Positions 1 through 7,422 of a stretch of 64,000 nucleotides of DNA are shown in pieces. The notes beneath the pieces were generated by a model. It ran no database searches. It was not told where the DNA came from and worked only from the letters and a program-made list of their open reading frames with translations. Source of the stretch: Pseudomonas fluorescens (lineage in GTDB: Bacteria > Pseudomonadota > Gammaproteobacteria > Pseudomonadales > Pseudomonadaceae); NCBI RefSeq assembly GCF_002022275.1, contig NZ_MSDF01000017.1, positions 177,318-241,317 on the forward strand, in the 5' to 3' direction. Each line of letters opens with the position of its first letter. Position 1 is the stretch's first letter. Made by a program: the position numbers and the translations under genes.

Positions 1-1
1 G

Positions 2-1300
2 GGCAACTACGCCGGTGCGATCCGCCCGGCGATCCTCGCCAGCCAGGACGCCAATGCCGACTCCTTCTACTTCCTGGCCGACTACCACGCCCTGATCAAA
101 TGCGATGACCCGCAGCGCATCCAGCGCTCGCGTATGGAAATCGCCGCGACCTGGCTGGCCGGTGGCCTGGATGTGAACCGGGTGACGTTTTATCGCCAGT
201 CCGACATCCCGGAAATCCCCGAACTGACCTGGCTGCTGACCTGCGTTGCCGCCAAGGGCTTGCTCAACCGCGCCCATGCTTACAAGGCCTCGGTGGACAA
301 AAACGTCGAAGCCGGCGAAGACCCGGATGCGGGCATCAGCATGGGCCTGTACAGCTACCCGGTGTTGATGGCGGCGGACATTTTGATGTTCAACGCGCAC
401 AAAGTGCCGGTCGGCCGTGACCAGATCCAGCACGTGGAAATGGCCCGCGACATTGGCCAGCGTTTCAACCACCTGTTTGGCAACGGTAAAGAATTCTTCA
501 CCATGCCCGAGGCGCTGATCGAAGAAAGCGTCGCGACCTTGCCAGGCCTGGATGGCCGCAAGATGTCGAAGAGCTACGACAACACCATCCCGTTGTTCAC
601 CAGCGCCAAGGACATGAAAGACGCCATCTCGCGCATCGTCACCGATTCCCGCGCGCCGGGCGAAGCCAAGGACCCGGACAACTCGCACCTGTTCACCTTG
701 TTCCAGGCGTTTGCCAGCAAGGCTCAGGAAGAAGAATTCCGAGCAGAACTGCTGCAAGGTTTGGGTTGGGGCGAGGCGAAGAGCCGTCTGTTCCAGCTGC
801 TGGACGGTCAGTTGGGTGAGGCGCGTGAGCGTTACCATCAACTGATGTCGCGTCCTTCGGACATGGAAGACCTGCTGCTGATCGGCGCCAAAAAAGCCCG
901 CGCCGTGGCGGCACCGTTCCTGGCTGAGCTGCGTGAGGCCGTTGGTCTGCGTTCGTTCGTCGAGCAAGCCGCAGCACCGGTTGCAGCGAAAAAGAAAGCC
1001 GCAAAAGCTGCGCGCTTTGTGAGCTTCCGTGAAGACGACGGCAGCTTCCGCTTCCGCCTGTTGGCTGCCGATGGCGAGCAACTGCTGTTGTCGCGCAACT
1101 TTGCCGACGGTAAAGCCGCGGGTGCCGTGACCAAACAATTGCAAAACGGCGACGCGCTGGATGTGCGCAACGAAGCCTTGAGCTTCAGCGTATGGCTTGA
1201 CGGTGCCGCCGTGGCCGACAGCGCCGCGTTTGCCGACGAAGCGTCGCGCGACGCCGCCATCACCGCCTTGCGCGTTGCGTTGACCCCAATCGAGGATTAA
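2..1300 (+). CDS. trpS: Tryptophan--tRNA ligase, 5' end cut off by the window
   Basis: Class I aminoacyl-tRNA synthetase charging tRNA-Trp in the cytoplasm. The reading frame is already open at base 2 and begins with GNYAGAIRP, the stretch that directly follows the HIGH-like motif, so about 18 N-terminal residues lie outside the window. The KMSKS loop (GRKMSKSYDN) is at about 554-583. This is the long form of the enzyme: after the catalytic and anticodon-binding core comes an Ala/Lys-rich linker (about 974-1012), then an extra domain of about 94 residues (1016-1297). That domain looks like two YegP/DUF1508-type repeats (SFREDDGSFRFRL is the clearest match). A hairpin terminator follows at 1330-1359. 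Confidence 0.97.
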   Translation, partial: GNYAGAIRPAILASQDANADSFYFLADYHALIKCDDPQRIQRSRMEIAATWLAGGLDVNRVTFYRQSDIPEIPELTWLLTCVAAKGLLNRAHAYKASVDKNVEAGEDPDAGISMGLYSYPVLMAADILMFNAHKVPVGRDQIQHVEMARDIGQRFNHLFGNGKEFFTMPEALIEESVATLPGLDGRKMSKSYDNTIPLFTSAKDMKDAISRIVTDSRAPGEAKDPDNSHLFTLFQAFASKAQEEEFRAELLQGLGWGEAKSRLFQLLDGQLGEARERYHQLMSRPSDMEDLLLIGAKKARAVAAPFLAELREAVGLRSFVEQAAAPVAAKKKAAKAARFVSFREDDGSFRFRLLAADGEQLLLSRNFADGKAAGAVTKQLQNGDALDVRNEALSFSVWLDGAAVADSAAFADEASRDAAITALRVALTPIED

Positions 1301-1329
1301 CCCGACCAAGGGTTGATTGCCATTAATCA

Positions 1330-1359
1330 GGGCCGTCGTTACAGTGGCGGCCCGTTTTT
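1330..1359 (+). terminator. Rho-independent terminator after trpS
   Basis: GGGCCGTC (1330-1337) pairs with GGCGGCCC (1346-1353) with one G-U pair and a short loop. The T run at 1355-1359 completes a normal intrinsic terminator. It ends only 19 bases before zapE, so zapE needs read-through or a promoter overlapping this region. Confidence 0.75.
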
Positions 1360-1378
1360 GTTGCCTTGCTAACGAATT

Positions 1379-2473
1379 ATGACGCCCCTAGAACGATATC
1401 AAGCTGATCTGAAACGCCCTGAATTCTTCCATGACGCTGCCCAGGAAAACGCGGTGCGTCATTTGCAGCGCCTGTACGACGACCTGGTCGCGGCCTCGCA
1501 AAGCAAGCCAGGGATGTTCAGCAAGCTGTTTGGCAAGAAAGACCACACCCCGGTCAAGGGCCTGTACTTCTGGGGCGGCGTCGGCCGGGGCAAGACGTAC
1601 CTGGTCGACACTTTCTTTGAAGCGCTGCCGTTCAAGGAAAAGGTCCGTACGCACTTCCACCGCTTCATGAAGCGCGTGCACGAAGAAATGAAGACGTTGC
1701 CGGGTGAGAAAAACCCGCTGACCATCATCGCCAAGCGCTTCTCCGACGAAGCGCGGGTAATTTGCTTTGATGAGTTCTTCGTCTCCGACATCACCGATGC
1801 CATGATCCTCGGCACCTTGATGGAAGAGCTGTTCAAGAACGGCGTGACCCTGGTTGCCACCTCGAACATCGTGCCCGACGGCTTGTACAAGGACGGCCTG
1901 CAACGCGCACGCTTCCTGCCAGCCATCGCGCTGATCAAGCAGAACACCGACATCGTCAACGTCGACAGCGGCGTCGACTACCGCCTGCGTCACCTGGAGC
2001 AAGCGGAGCTGTTCCACTTCCCGCTGAACGAAGCGGCGCATGACAGCCTGAAGAAAAGCTTCCGCGCGCTGACGCCGGAATGCACGAAGGCGGTGGAAAA
2101 CGACAAGCTGATGATCGAGAACCGCGAAATCATCGCACTGCGCACCTGCGACGACGTGGCCTGGTTCGAATTCCGCCAACTGTGCGACGGCCCACGCAGC
2201 CAGAACGACTACATCGAACTCGGCAAGATCTTCCACGCGGTGATCCTGAGCGGCGTGGAGCAGATGAGCGTCACCACCGACGACATCGCGCGGCGCTTTA
2301 TCAACATGGTCGACGAGTTCTACGACCGTAACGTGAAGCTGATCATCTCGGCGGAAGTCGAGCTTAAGGATCTCTATACAGGCGGCCGCTTGAACTTTGA
2401 GTTCCAGCGCACGCTGAGCCGTTTGCTCGAAATGCAGTCCCACGAGTTCCTGTCGCGCGGCCACAAGCCCTAA
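1379..2473 (+). CDS. zapE: Cell division ATPase ZapE (AFG1 family)
   Basis: AFG1/LACE1-type P-loop ATPase of 364 residues. The E. coli member ZapE associates with the FtsZ ring late in division and is needed under stress. Walker A is WGGVGRGKT (residues 65-73). Walker B is VICFDEF (about 127-133). A sensor-like ATSNIVP follows at about 160-166. There is no signal peptide or membrane segment, so it is cytoplasmic or peripherally bound to the inner membrane. It is conserved next to trpS in pseudomonads as I remember. A REPIN-type repeat follows it. Confidence 0.93.
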   Translation: MTPLERYQADLKRPEFFHDAAQENAVRHLQRLYDDLVAASQSKPGMFSKLFGKKDHTPVKGLYFWGGVGRGKTYLVDTFFEALPFKEKVRTHFHRFMKRVHEEMKTLPGEKNPLTIIAKRFSDEARVICFDEFFVSDITDAMILGTLMEELFKNGVTLVATSNIVPDGLYKDGLQRARFLPAIALIKQNTDIVNVDSGVDYRLRHLEQAELFHFPLNEAAHDSLKKSFRALTPECTKAVENDKLMIENREIIALRTCDDVAWFEFRQLCDGPRSQNDYIELGKIFHAVILSGVEQMSVTTDDIARRFINMVDEFYDRNVKLIISAEVELKDLYTGGRLNFEFQRTLSRLLEMQSHEFLSRGHKP

Positions 2474-2478
2474 GCCAA

Positions 2479-2496
2479 TCTCCAAAACAATGGAGA
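2479..2496. repeat. Small hairpin after zapE
   Basis: TCTCCA (2479-2484) and TGGAGA (2491-2496) form a perfect 6-bp stem with loop AAACAA. There is no T run, so it is a 3'-end structure at most. Confidence 0.35.
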
Positions 2497-2501
2497 TCAA
2501 C

Positions 2502-2591
2502 TGTGGGAGCTGGCTTGCCTGCGATGCCGGTCTGTCAGTCAGCTTATCTGCTGGCTGATACACCGCTATCGCAGGCAAGCCAGCTCCCACA
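2502..2591. repeat. REPIN-type palindromic repeat, family A copy 1
   Basis: Two 24-bp inverted copies (2502-2525 and 2568-2591), beginning TGTGGGAGCTGGCTTGCC, flank a 42-bp centre. The same arms recur at 16095-16181, 20308-20380 and 62099-62184. The core resembles the REP doublets (REPINs) known from P. fluorescens strains. It lies between convergent zapE and the GlxA-family regulator. Confidence 0.9.
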
Positions 2592-2613
2592 TTGGTTTTG
2601 TGTTTAGCTCGGG

Positions 2614-3609
2614 TTATGCAGCCTGCTGAAACTGCTGCCGATACTGGTTCGGCGACAGCTCTGTGTGCTGCCTGAACAGCCGCGCAAAGAAACTCGCATC
2701 GTCATACCCCACCTCATAACTGATGGTCTTGATGCTCTTGCGGCTGGCCGAGAGCAGGCCTTTGGCCGTCTCGATTCGCAGGCGTTGCAGGTAATGCAGG
2801 GGCTTGTCGCCCGTCGCGGTCTGGAAGCGGCGCATGAAGTTGCGGATGCTCATGCCGTGTTCCCGCGCGACGTCTTCGAAGCGGAACTTGTCGGCGAAAT
2901 GCTCTTCGAGCCAGTGCTGGATCTGCAGGATGATCACGTCCTGGTGCAGCTTCTGCCCGCCAAACCCGATGCGCCCGGGCGCATAGCTGCGCTGCACTTC
3001 GTAGAGAATGTCACGGGCCACAGCCTGGGCGATGGTGGCGCCGCAGAAGCGTTCGATCAGATAAATGTAGAGGTCGCACGCCGAGGTGGTGCCGCCGGCG
3101 CAGTAGAGGTTGTCGGCGTCGGTGAGGTGCTTGTCCTCGTTGAGCTGGACGTTCGGGAAGCGTTCGCTGAAAGCGTTGAAGAAGCGCCAGTAGGTAGTCG
3201 CCTCCTTGCCATCGAGCAAGCCGGCTTCGGCCAGCCAGAACACCCCGGTGGCTTCGCCGCAGAGCACGGCGCCGCGCGCGTGTTGTTCGCGCAGCCACGG
3301 CAGCACTTGCGGGTAGCGGGTGCAGAGGGCGTCGAAGTCGTCCCAGAAGGCGGGCAGCACGATGATGTCGGCGTCTTCCAGGCCGCCGTCCACCGGCATG
3401 ATTACATCGCTGAAGCTGCGCACCGATTGCCCGTCGGGGCTGACCAGGCGTGTTTCGAAGGCTGGGGTCAGGCCCAGGCCTTGTTGCTTGCCGTAACGCA
3501 GGCTGGCGAGGTGGAAGAAATCCTTGGCTTGCATGAGGGTGGAAGCGAATACCCGATCAATGGCCAAAATGCTGACGCGCCGCAACGGCGTGGAGATTTG
3601 GTTAGACAT
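2614..3609 (-). CDS. GlxA-family transcriptional regulator (PfpI-like domain + AraC HTH)
   Basis: Transcription factor of 331 residues with two parts. An N-terminal class I glutamine-amidotransferase-like (DJ-1/PfpI) domain spans about residues 12-195, with the nucleophile-elbow region GAVLCGEATG at about 113-122. A C-terminal AraC/XylS double HTH spans about 228-325 (HYLQRLRIETAKGLL and EVGYDDASFFARLFRQH). In pseudomonads this architecture includes ArgR, GbdR and CdhR, which usually activate catabolic genes. The target here is unknown. The divergently transcribed acyl-CoA dehydrogenase 145 bases away is the obvious candidate. Confidence 0.9.
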   Translation of the reverse strand: MSNQISTPLRRVSILAIDRVFASTLMQAKDFFHLASLRYGKQQGLGLTPAFETRLVSPDGQSVRSFSDVIMPVDGGLEDADIIVLPAFWDDFDALCTRYPQVLPWLREQHARGAVLCGEATGVFWLAEAGLLDGKEATTYWRFFNAFSERFPNVQLNEDKHLTDADNLYCAGGTTSACDLYIYLIERFCGATIAQAVARDILYEVQRSYAPGRIGFGGQKLHQDVIILQIQHWLEEHFADKFRFEDVAREHGMSIRNFMRRFQTATGDKPLHYLQRLRIETAKGLLSASRKSIKTISYEVGYDDASFFARLFRQHTELSPNQYRQQFQQAA

Positions 3610-3668
3610 AATTTCATTTATTCTTATAGGGGAAAGTGGTCACCAGACGGCTGGATCGTCTTATTTTT

Positions 3669-3688
3669 TGTCGCATGTGTCCAGTGTC
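3669..3688. promoter_or_regulatory. Possible AraC/GlxA-type operator: three TGTC repeats
   Basis: The divergent intergenic region holds TGTC at 3669, 3678 and 3685 on the plus strand. The first reads TGTCGC, like the half-site recalled for the AraC-type ArgR of pseudomonads. Repeats run in one direction, as AraC-type proteins prefer. This is weak pattern evidence only. Confidence 0.25.
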
Positions 3689-3754
3689 CCGTGACGCCAT
3701 CGGGGCATAGGCTCTGTGGGCTTGTTTTTGTCCGACAATCCACGCAGGTGCCCC

Positions 3755-4891
3755 ATGATCCCCAGAACCTTGTACAGCCCTTCGCACGAACTCTTTCGCG
3801 AGAGCGTGCGCACTTTCCTCGAAAAACATGCCGCGCCGTTCCATGGGCAATGGGAAAAACAGGGCTATATCGACCGTGGGCTTTGGAGCAAGGCGGGGGA
3901 GGCGGGGATGCTGTGCTCCCACCTGCCCGAGGAATACGGCGGGCTGGGCGCGGACTTTTTGTACAGCGCGGTGGTGATCGAGGAGATCAGTCGCCTGGGT
4001 TTGACCGGGATCGGTTTTTCGCTGCATTCGGACATTGTTGCGCCCTACATCCTGCATTACGGCAGCGAGGCGCTGAAGCAAAAGTATTTGCCCAAGTTGA
4101 TCTCCGGCGAGATGGTCACGGCGATTGCGATGACCGAGCCGGGCGCCGGGTCTGACCTGCAAGGCGTGAAAACCACGGCGGTGCTGGACGGCGATGAGTA
4201 TGTGATCAACGGCTCAAAGACCTTCATCACCAACGGCTACCTCGCCGAACTGGTGATTGTCGTCGCCAAGACCGACCCCAAGGCCGGCGCCAAGGGCACC
4301 AGCCTGTTTCTGGTGGAGGCCGACACGCCGGGCTTCGACAAGGGCAAGCGCCTGGAGAAGGTCGGCATGAAGGCCCAGGATACGTCCGAGCTGTTCTTCC
4401 AGGACGTACGCGTGCCCAAGGAAAACCTGCTGGGCCAGGCGGGCATGGGTTTCGCCTATTTGATGCAGGAGCTGCCGCAGGAGCGCTTGACCGTGGCGAT
4501 TGGCGCCGTGTCATCCGCCGAGGCGGCGCTGGAATGGACGCTGGAGTACACCCGCGAGCGTAAGGCGTTCGGCAAGGCGATTGCGGATTTCCAGAACACC
4601 CGGTTCAAGCTGGCGGAGATGGCCACCGAGATTCAGATTGGCCGCGTGTTCGTCGACAAGTGCATGGCGCTGCACCTGGAGGGCAAGCTCGATGTGCCCA
4701 CGGCGGCGATGGCCAAATACTGGGCCACGGACCTGCAGTGCAAGGTACTCGATGAGTGCGTGCAGTTGCACGGCGGCTACGGCTTTATGTGGGAATACCC
4801 GATTGCGCGGGCCTGGGCGGATGCGCGGGTGCAGCGGATTTATGCGGGGACCAATGAGATCATGAAGGAGATCATTGCGCGGGCGCTTTGA
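3755..4891 (+). CDS. Long-chain-type acyl-CoA dehydrogenase
   Basis: FAD-dependent enzyme making trans-2-enoyl-CoA from an acyl-CoA, 378 residues from the ATG at 3755, which is preceded by a GCAGGTG Shine-Dalgarno. An in-frame start at 3716 would add 13 unlikely residues. The flavin/substrate signature AMTEPGAGSD is at about 125-134. The C-terminus reads IYAGTNEIMKEII, so the glutamate found in short/medium-chain enzymes (YEGT) is Ala. As in LCAD, the catalytic base is expected to be Glu243 in ELPQERL. The sequence resembles mitochondrial LCAD near the C-terminus (CVQLHGGYGFMWEYPIA). True substrate unknown; it stands alone, divergent from the GlxA-type regulator. Confidence 0.93.
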   Translation: MIPRTLYSPSHELFRESVRTFLEKHAAPFHGQWEKQGYIDRGLWSKAGEAGMLCSHLPEEYGGLGADFLYSAVVIEEISRLGLTGIGFSLHSDIVAPYILHYGSEALKQKYLPKLISGEMVTAIAMTEPGAGSDLQGVKTTAVLDGDEYVINGSKTFITNGYLAELVIVVAKTDPKAGAKGTSLFLVEADTPGFDKGKRLEKVGMKAQDTSELFFQDVRVPKENLLGQAGMGFAYLMQELPQERLTVAIGAVSSAEAALEWTLEYTRERKAFGKAIADFQNTRFKLAEMATEIQIGRVFVDKCMALHLEGKLDVPTAAMAKYWATDLQCKVLDECVQLHGGYGFMWEYPIARAWADARVQRIYAGTNEIMKEIIARAL

Positions 4892-4908
4892 AGGTTTTGT
4901 GGTGTGCC

Positions 4909-5020
4909 GATCGTTCCCACGCTCCGCGTGGGAATGCGGCACTGGACGCTCCGCGTCCGCTTTAAGGTCGTGACGCAGAGCGTCACAGGATGCATTCCCA
5001 CGCGGAGCGTGGGAATGATC
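4909..5020. repeat. Palindromic repeat, family B copy 1
   Basis: A long inverted structure beginning GATCGTTCCCACGCTCCGCG and ending with its near reverse complement at 5020. Each half contains its own small palindrome (TTCCCACGCtccGCGTGGGAA). The central arms carry GACGCTCCGCGTC and GACGCAGAGCGTC. Related copies lie at 12131-12264, 22269-22375 and, as a half copy, 62621-62670. It separates two convergent genes. Confidence 0.88.
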
Positions 5021-5032
5021 ATTGCGGGCTAA

Positions 5033-6073
5033 TCAAGGTGCTGGGTTCGGATGATCCTTCTGAATCGCCTCAATCCCCGCCAACAACTCGGCTGACAGCT
5101 TCAACTCAGCACTGGCAATGTTGCTGTCCAGCTGCTCAAGCGACGTGGCCCCAATAATGTTGCTGGTCACAAACGGCTGTTGCGTCACAAACGCCAGCGC
5201 CATCTGCGCCGGGTCCAGGCCGTGTTCGCGCGCCAGCGCCACGTAACGGCTGCACGCCGCTTCCGACTGCGGGTTGAAGTAACGGCTGAAGCGGCTGTAT
5301 TCCGTCAGGCGCGCTTTGGCCGGGCGTGCGCCGTTCTCGTACTTGCCGCTGAGCATGCCGAACGCCAGGGGCGAGTAGGCCAGCAAACCGCACTGTTCAC
5401 GTATCGCGACTTCCGCCAAGCCCACTTCAAAGCTGCGGTTGAGCAGGTTGTAGGGGTTCTGGATCGACACCGCGCGGGTCCAGCCACGGGCTTCGGCCAG
5501 GGCCAGGAACTTCATGGTGCCCCACGGGGTTTCGTTGGAGAGGCCGATGTGGCGGATCTTGCCGGCTTTCACCTGCTCGTCCAGCACTTCGAGGGTCTCT
5601 TCCAGCGGGGTCAGGTTGTCTTCGTCCTTGTGCTTGTAGCTCAGTTGGCCGAAAAAGTTGGTGCTGCGCTCCGGCCAATGCAGCTGGTAAAGGTCGATCC
5701 AGTCGGTTTGCAGGCGCTTGAGGCTGGCGTCGAGGGCTTCGACGATGTGCTTGCGGTTGTGGCGCAGGTGGCCGTCGCGGATGTAGTCAATGGTATTGCC
5801 GGGGCCGGCGATCTTGCTGGCGAGGATCCAGTCGGCGCGGTCGCCACGGCTTTTGAAGTAGTTGCCGATATACCGCTCGGTGGTGGCATAGGTCTCGGCC
5901 TTGGGCGGCACCGGGTACATTTCTGCCGTGTCGAGGAAGTTGATCCCTGCTGCCTTGGCTCGTTCGATCTGTGCGAAGGCCTCTGCCTCGCTGTTCTGCT
6001 CGCCCCAGGTCATGGTGCCCAAGGCTATCGCGCTCACGTTCAGATCCGTACGGCCCAGCTGTCGATAATCCAT
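5033..6073 (-). CDS. tas: Tas-like aldo/keto reductase
   Basis: NADP(H)-dependent aldo/keto reductase of 346 residues, the same length as E. coli Tas and close to it in opening (LGTMTWGEQNSEAEA). The catalytic tetrad is visible as Asp48 and Tyr53 (FLDTAEMY), Lys87 (ILASKIAG) and His132 (LYQLHWPE). The start at 6073 is chosen because GAAGGAG sits just upstream on the minus strand; the frame stays open to 6265 without a better start. Physiological substrate unknown. It is divergent from rplM and may share its promoter palindrome. Confidence 0.92.
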   Translation of the reverse strand: MDYRQLGRTDLNVSAIALGTMTWGEQNSEAEAFAQIERAKAAGINFLDTAEMYPVPPKAETYATTERYIGNYFKSRGDRADWILASKIAGPGNTIDYIRDGHLRHNRKHIVEALDASLKRLQTDWIDLYQLHWPERSTNFFGQLSYKHKDEDNLTPLEETLEVLDEQVKAGKIRHIGLSNETPWGTMKFLALAEARGWTRAVSIQNPYNLLNRSFEVGLAEVAIREQCGLLAYSPLAFGMLSGKYENGARPAKARLTEYSRFSRYFNPQSEAACSRYVALAREHGLDPAQMALAFVTQQPFVTSNIIGATSLEQLDSNIASAELKLSAELLAGIEAIQKDHPNPAP

Positions 6074-6242
6074 CGGGTACTCCTTCGGGAAAACAATCAT
6101 AAAAGCAGGTTGAATTTTTTTTCGCAATCTGCATAATTGCCCACCTCTTTCTGCAGTGGAAGTGATGCGCCGCCTGCCGAAGAATCTTGCCGTTGAACGG
6201 ACGCGCCGACCCGAGCCCCCGATAGCGTCTGTATCCGGCTGC

Positions 6243-6258
6243 CTTTGACTTGTCAAAG
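6243..6258. promoter_or_regulatory. Perfect 16-bp palindrome over the rplM -35
   Basis: CTTTGAC-TT-GTCAAAG has perfect 7-base arms. Its right half supplies the TTGTCA -35 of the rplM promoter (6250-6255). Read on the minus strand it gives TTGACA facing the aldo/keto reductase gene. The arms lie too close for an Anr/FNR site (TTGAT-N4-ATCAA). The protein that would bind is unknown. Confidence 0.5.
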
Positions 6259-6278
6259 TACGCACTATTCAGTAAGAT
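6250..6278 (+). promoter_or_regulatory. Predicted sigma-70 promoter of rplM-rpsI
   Basis: TTGTCA (6250-6255), a 17-bp spacer, then TAAGAT (6273-6278). It lies about 43 bases before the rplM start codon. Spacing is ideal and both boxes are good matches. Confidence 0.65.
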
Positions 6279-6301
6279 CCGCCGTCTAATTTACAGGGCG
6301 G
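6279..6301 (+). promoter_or_regulatory. rplM mRNA leader hairpin (possible L13 autoregulatory site)
   Basis: CCGCC (6279-6283) pairs with GGCGG (6297-6301) around a 13-base loop, at the predicted 5' end of the transcript and 20 bases before the start codon. L13 is known to repress its own mRNA in E. coli by binding the leader. Whether this hairpin plays that role here is inference. Confidence 0.4.
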
Positions 6302-6320
6302 CCCCTGAGGCTATTAAAGA

Positions 6321-6749
6321 ATGACAACTTTTACTGCAAAACCGGAAACAGTTCAGCGCGACTGGTTTGTCGTCGACGCCGCTGGTCAGACCCTGGGTCG
6401 TCTGGCCACTGAAGTCGCCAGCCGTCTCCGTGGCAAGCACAAGCCTGAGTACACCCCTCACGTTGATACCGGTGACTACATCGTGATCATCAACGCTGAG
6501 CAGGTACGTGTTACCGGCAACAAAGCGCAAGACAAAATGTACTACCGTCACTCCGGTTTCCCAGGCGGTATCAAGTCTTCGAACTTCGAAGGTCTGATTT
6601 CCAAGAAGCCTGAAGCCCCGATCGAAATCGCGGTCAAAGGCATGCTGCCTAAGGGCCCACTGGGTCGCGATATGTTTCGCAAGCTGAAAGTCTATGCGGG
6701 CGCTGTACACCCTCATGCTGCTCAGCAGCCCCAAGAACTGAAGTTTTAA
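6321..6749 (+). CDS. rplM: 50S ribosomal protein L13
   Basis: Ribosomal protein of the large subunit that binds 23S rRNA early in assembly. It has 142 residues, the usual length, and carries the family signature around [20 protein letters not shown] near the C-terminus. It is first gene of the two-gene rplM-rpsI operon, 14 bases before rpsI. A short structured leader upstream may serve autoregulation. Confidence 0.99.
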   Translation: MTTFTAKPETVQRDWFVVDAAGQTLGRLATEVASRLRGKHKPEYTPHVDTGDYIVIINAEQVRVTGNKAQDKMYYRHSGFPGGIKSSNFEGLISKKPEAPIEIAVKGMLPKGPLGRDMFRKLKVYAGAVHPHAAQQPQELKF

Positions 6750-6763
6750 CGGAATAGTTCATT

Positions 6764-7156
6764 ATGTCGGCGACTCAAAATTACGGCACTGGCCGTCGCA
6801 AAACCGCAACCGCACGCGTTTTCCTGCGTCCGGGCACTGGTAACATCTCGATCAACAACCGCACTCTGGAAAATTTCTTCGGTCGCGAAACTGCCCGCAT
6901 GGTAGTTCGTCAGCCGCTGGAACTGACCGAGACCGTTGAGAAGTTCGACATCTACGTCACCGTTATCGGTGGCGGTGTAAGTGGTCAAGCTGGCGCAATC
7001 CGCCACGGTATCACTCGCGCTCTGATGCAGTACGACGAAACCCTGCGTGGCGCTCTGCGCAAAGCTGGCTTCGTTACTCGCGATGCCCGTGAAGTTGAAC
7101 GTAAGAAAGTCGGTCTGCGTAAAGCGCGTAAGCGTCCGCAGTACTCGAAGCGTTAA
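6764..7156 (+). CDS. rpsI: 30S ribosomal protein S9
   Basis: Small-subunit protein of 130 residues. It starts [19 protein letters not shown] and ends in the basic tail [11 protein letters not shown], whose final Ser-Lys-Arg reaches the P-site tRNA. It is cotranscribed with rplM, and a strong terminator follows. Confidence 0.99.
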   Translation: MSATQNYGTGRRKTATARVFLRPGTGNISINNRTLENFFGRETARMVVRQPLELTETVEKFDIYVTVIGGGVSGQAGAIRHGITRALMQYDETLRGALRKAGFVTRDAREVERKKVGLRKARKRPQYSKR

Positions 7157-7173
7157 TTCGCTTTACGTTTCAC

Positions 7174-7212
7174 AAAAACGCCCAGCCTCCTCACGGAGCT
7201 GGGCGTTTTTTA
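7174..7212 (+). terminator. Terminator of the rplM-rpsI operon
   Basis: AAAACGCCCAGC and GCTGGGCGTTTTTT form a GC-rich stem flanked by A and T runs, centred near 7191. The flanking runs mean it could work in both directions. Confidence 0.9.
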
Positions 7213-7249
7213 TTGCCTGCGATTTATGCACAAATTTCGCCGTGACAAC

Positions 7250-7276
7250 TTGCCACATCCGTAGACGCCCTATACT
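7250..7276 (+). promoter_or_regulatory. Possible promoter of petABC
   Basis: TTGCCA (7250-7255) and TATACT (7271-7276) with a 15-bp spacer, about 145 bases before petA. The -10 is good but the spacing is short, so this is tentative. Confidence 0.4.
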
Positions 7277-7422
7277 ACAAGGCTTGGAGGCCGGGGCTCG
7301 GGCAATTCCCTTGTCATCCGTGGGGCTTTTCATTACCATCCGACAAAATTTTTATAAGCAAAGCTTCAATACTTAGTAGACGCCTGATTTAACAGGCCAA
7401 AAAGCTGATGGGAGAGGACTGA

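Noticed and set aside
2502..2591. Repeated palindromes as a CRISPR array
   Set aside because: Copies are scattered singly over the window, lie in inverted pairs and are not separated by regular spacers; no cas genes are present.
2665..4155. Plus-strand frame of 496 codons
   Set aside because: Antisense to the GlxA-type regulator for most of its length and then out of frame with the acyl-CoA dehydrogenase; no family features.
6243..6258. Reading the rplM promoter palindrome as an Anr/FNR box
   Set aside because: The half-sites are two bases apart instead of four, and TTGAC/GTCAA differs from TTGAT/ATCAA.
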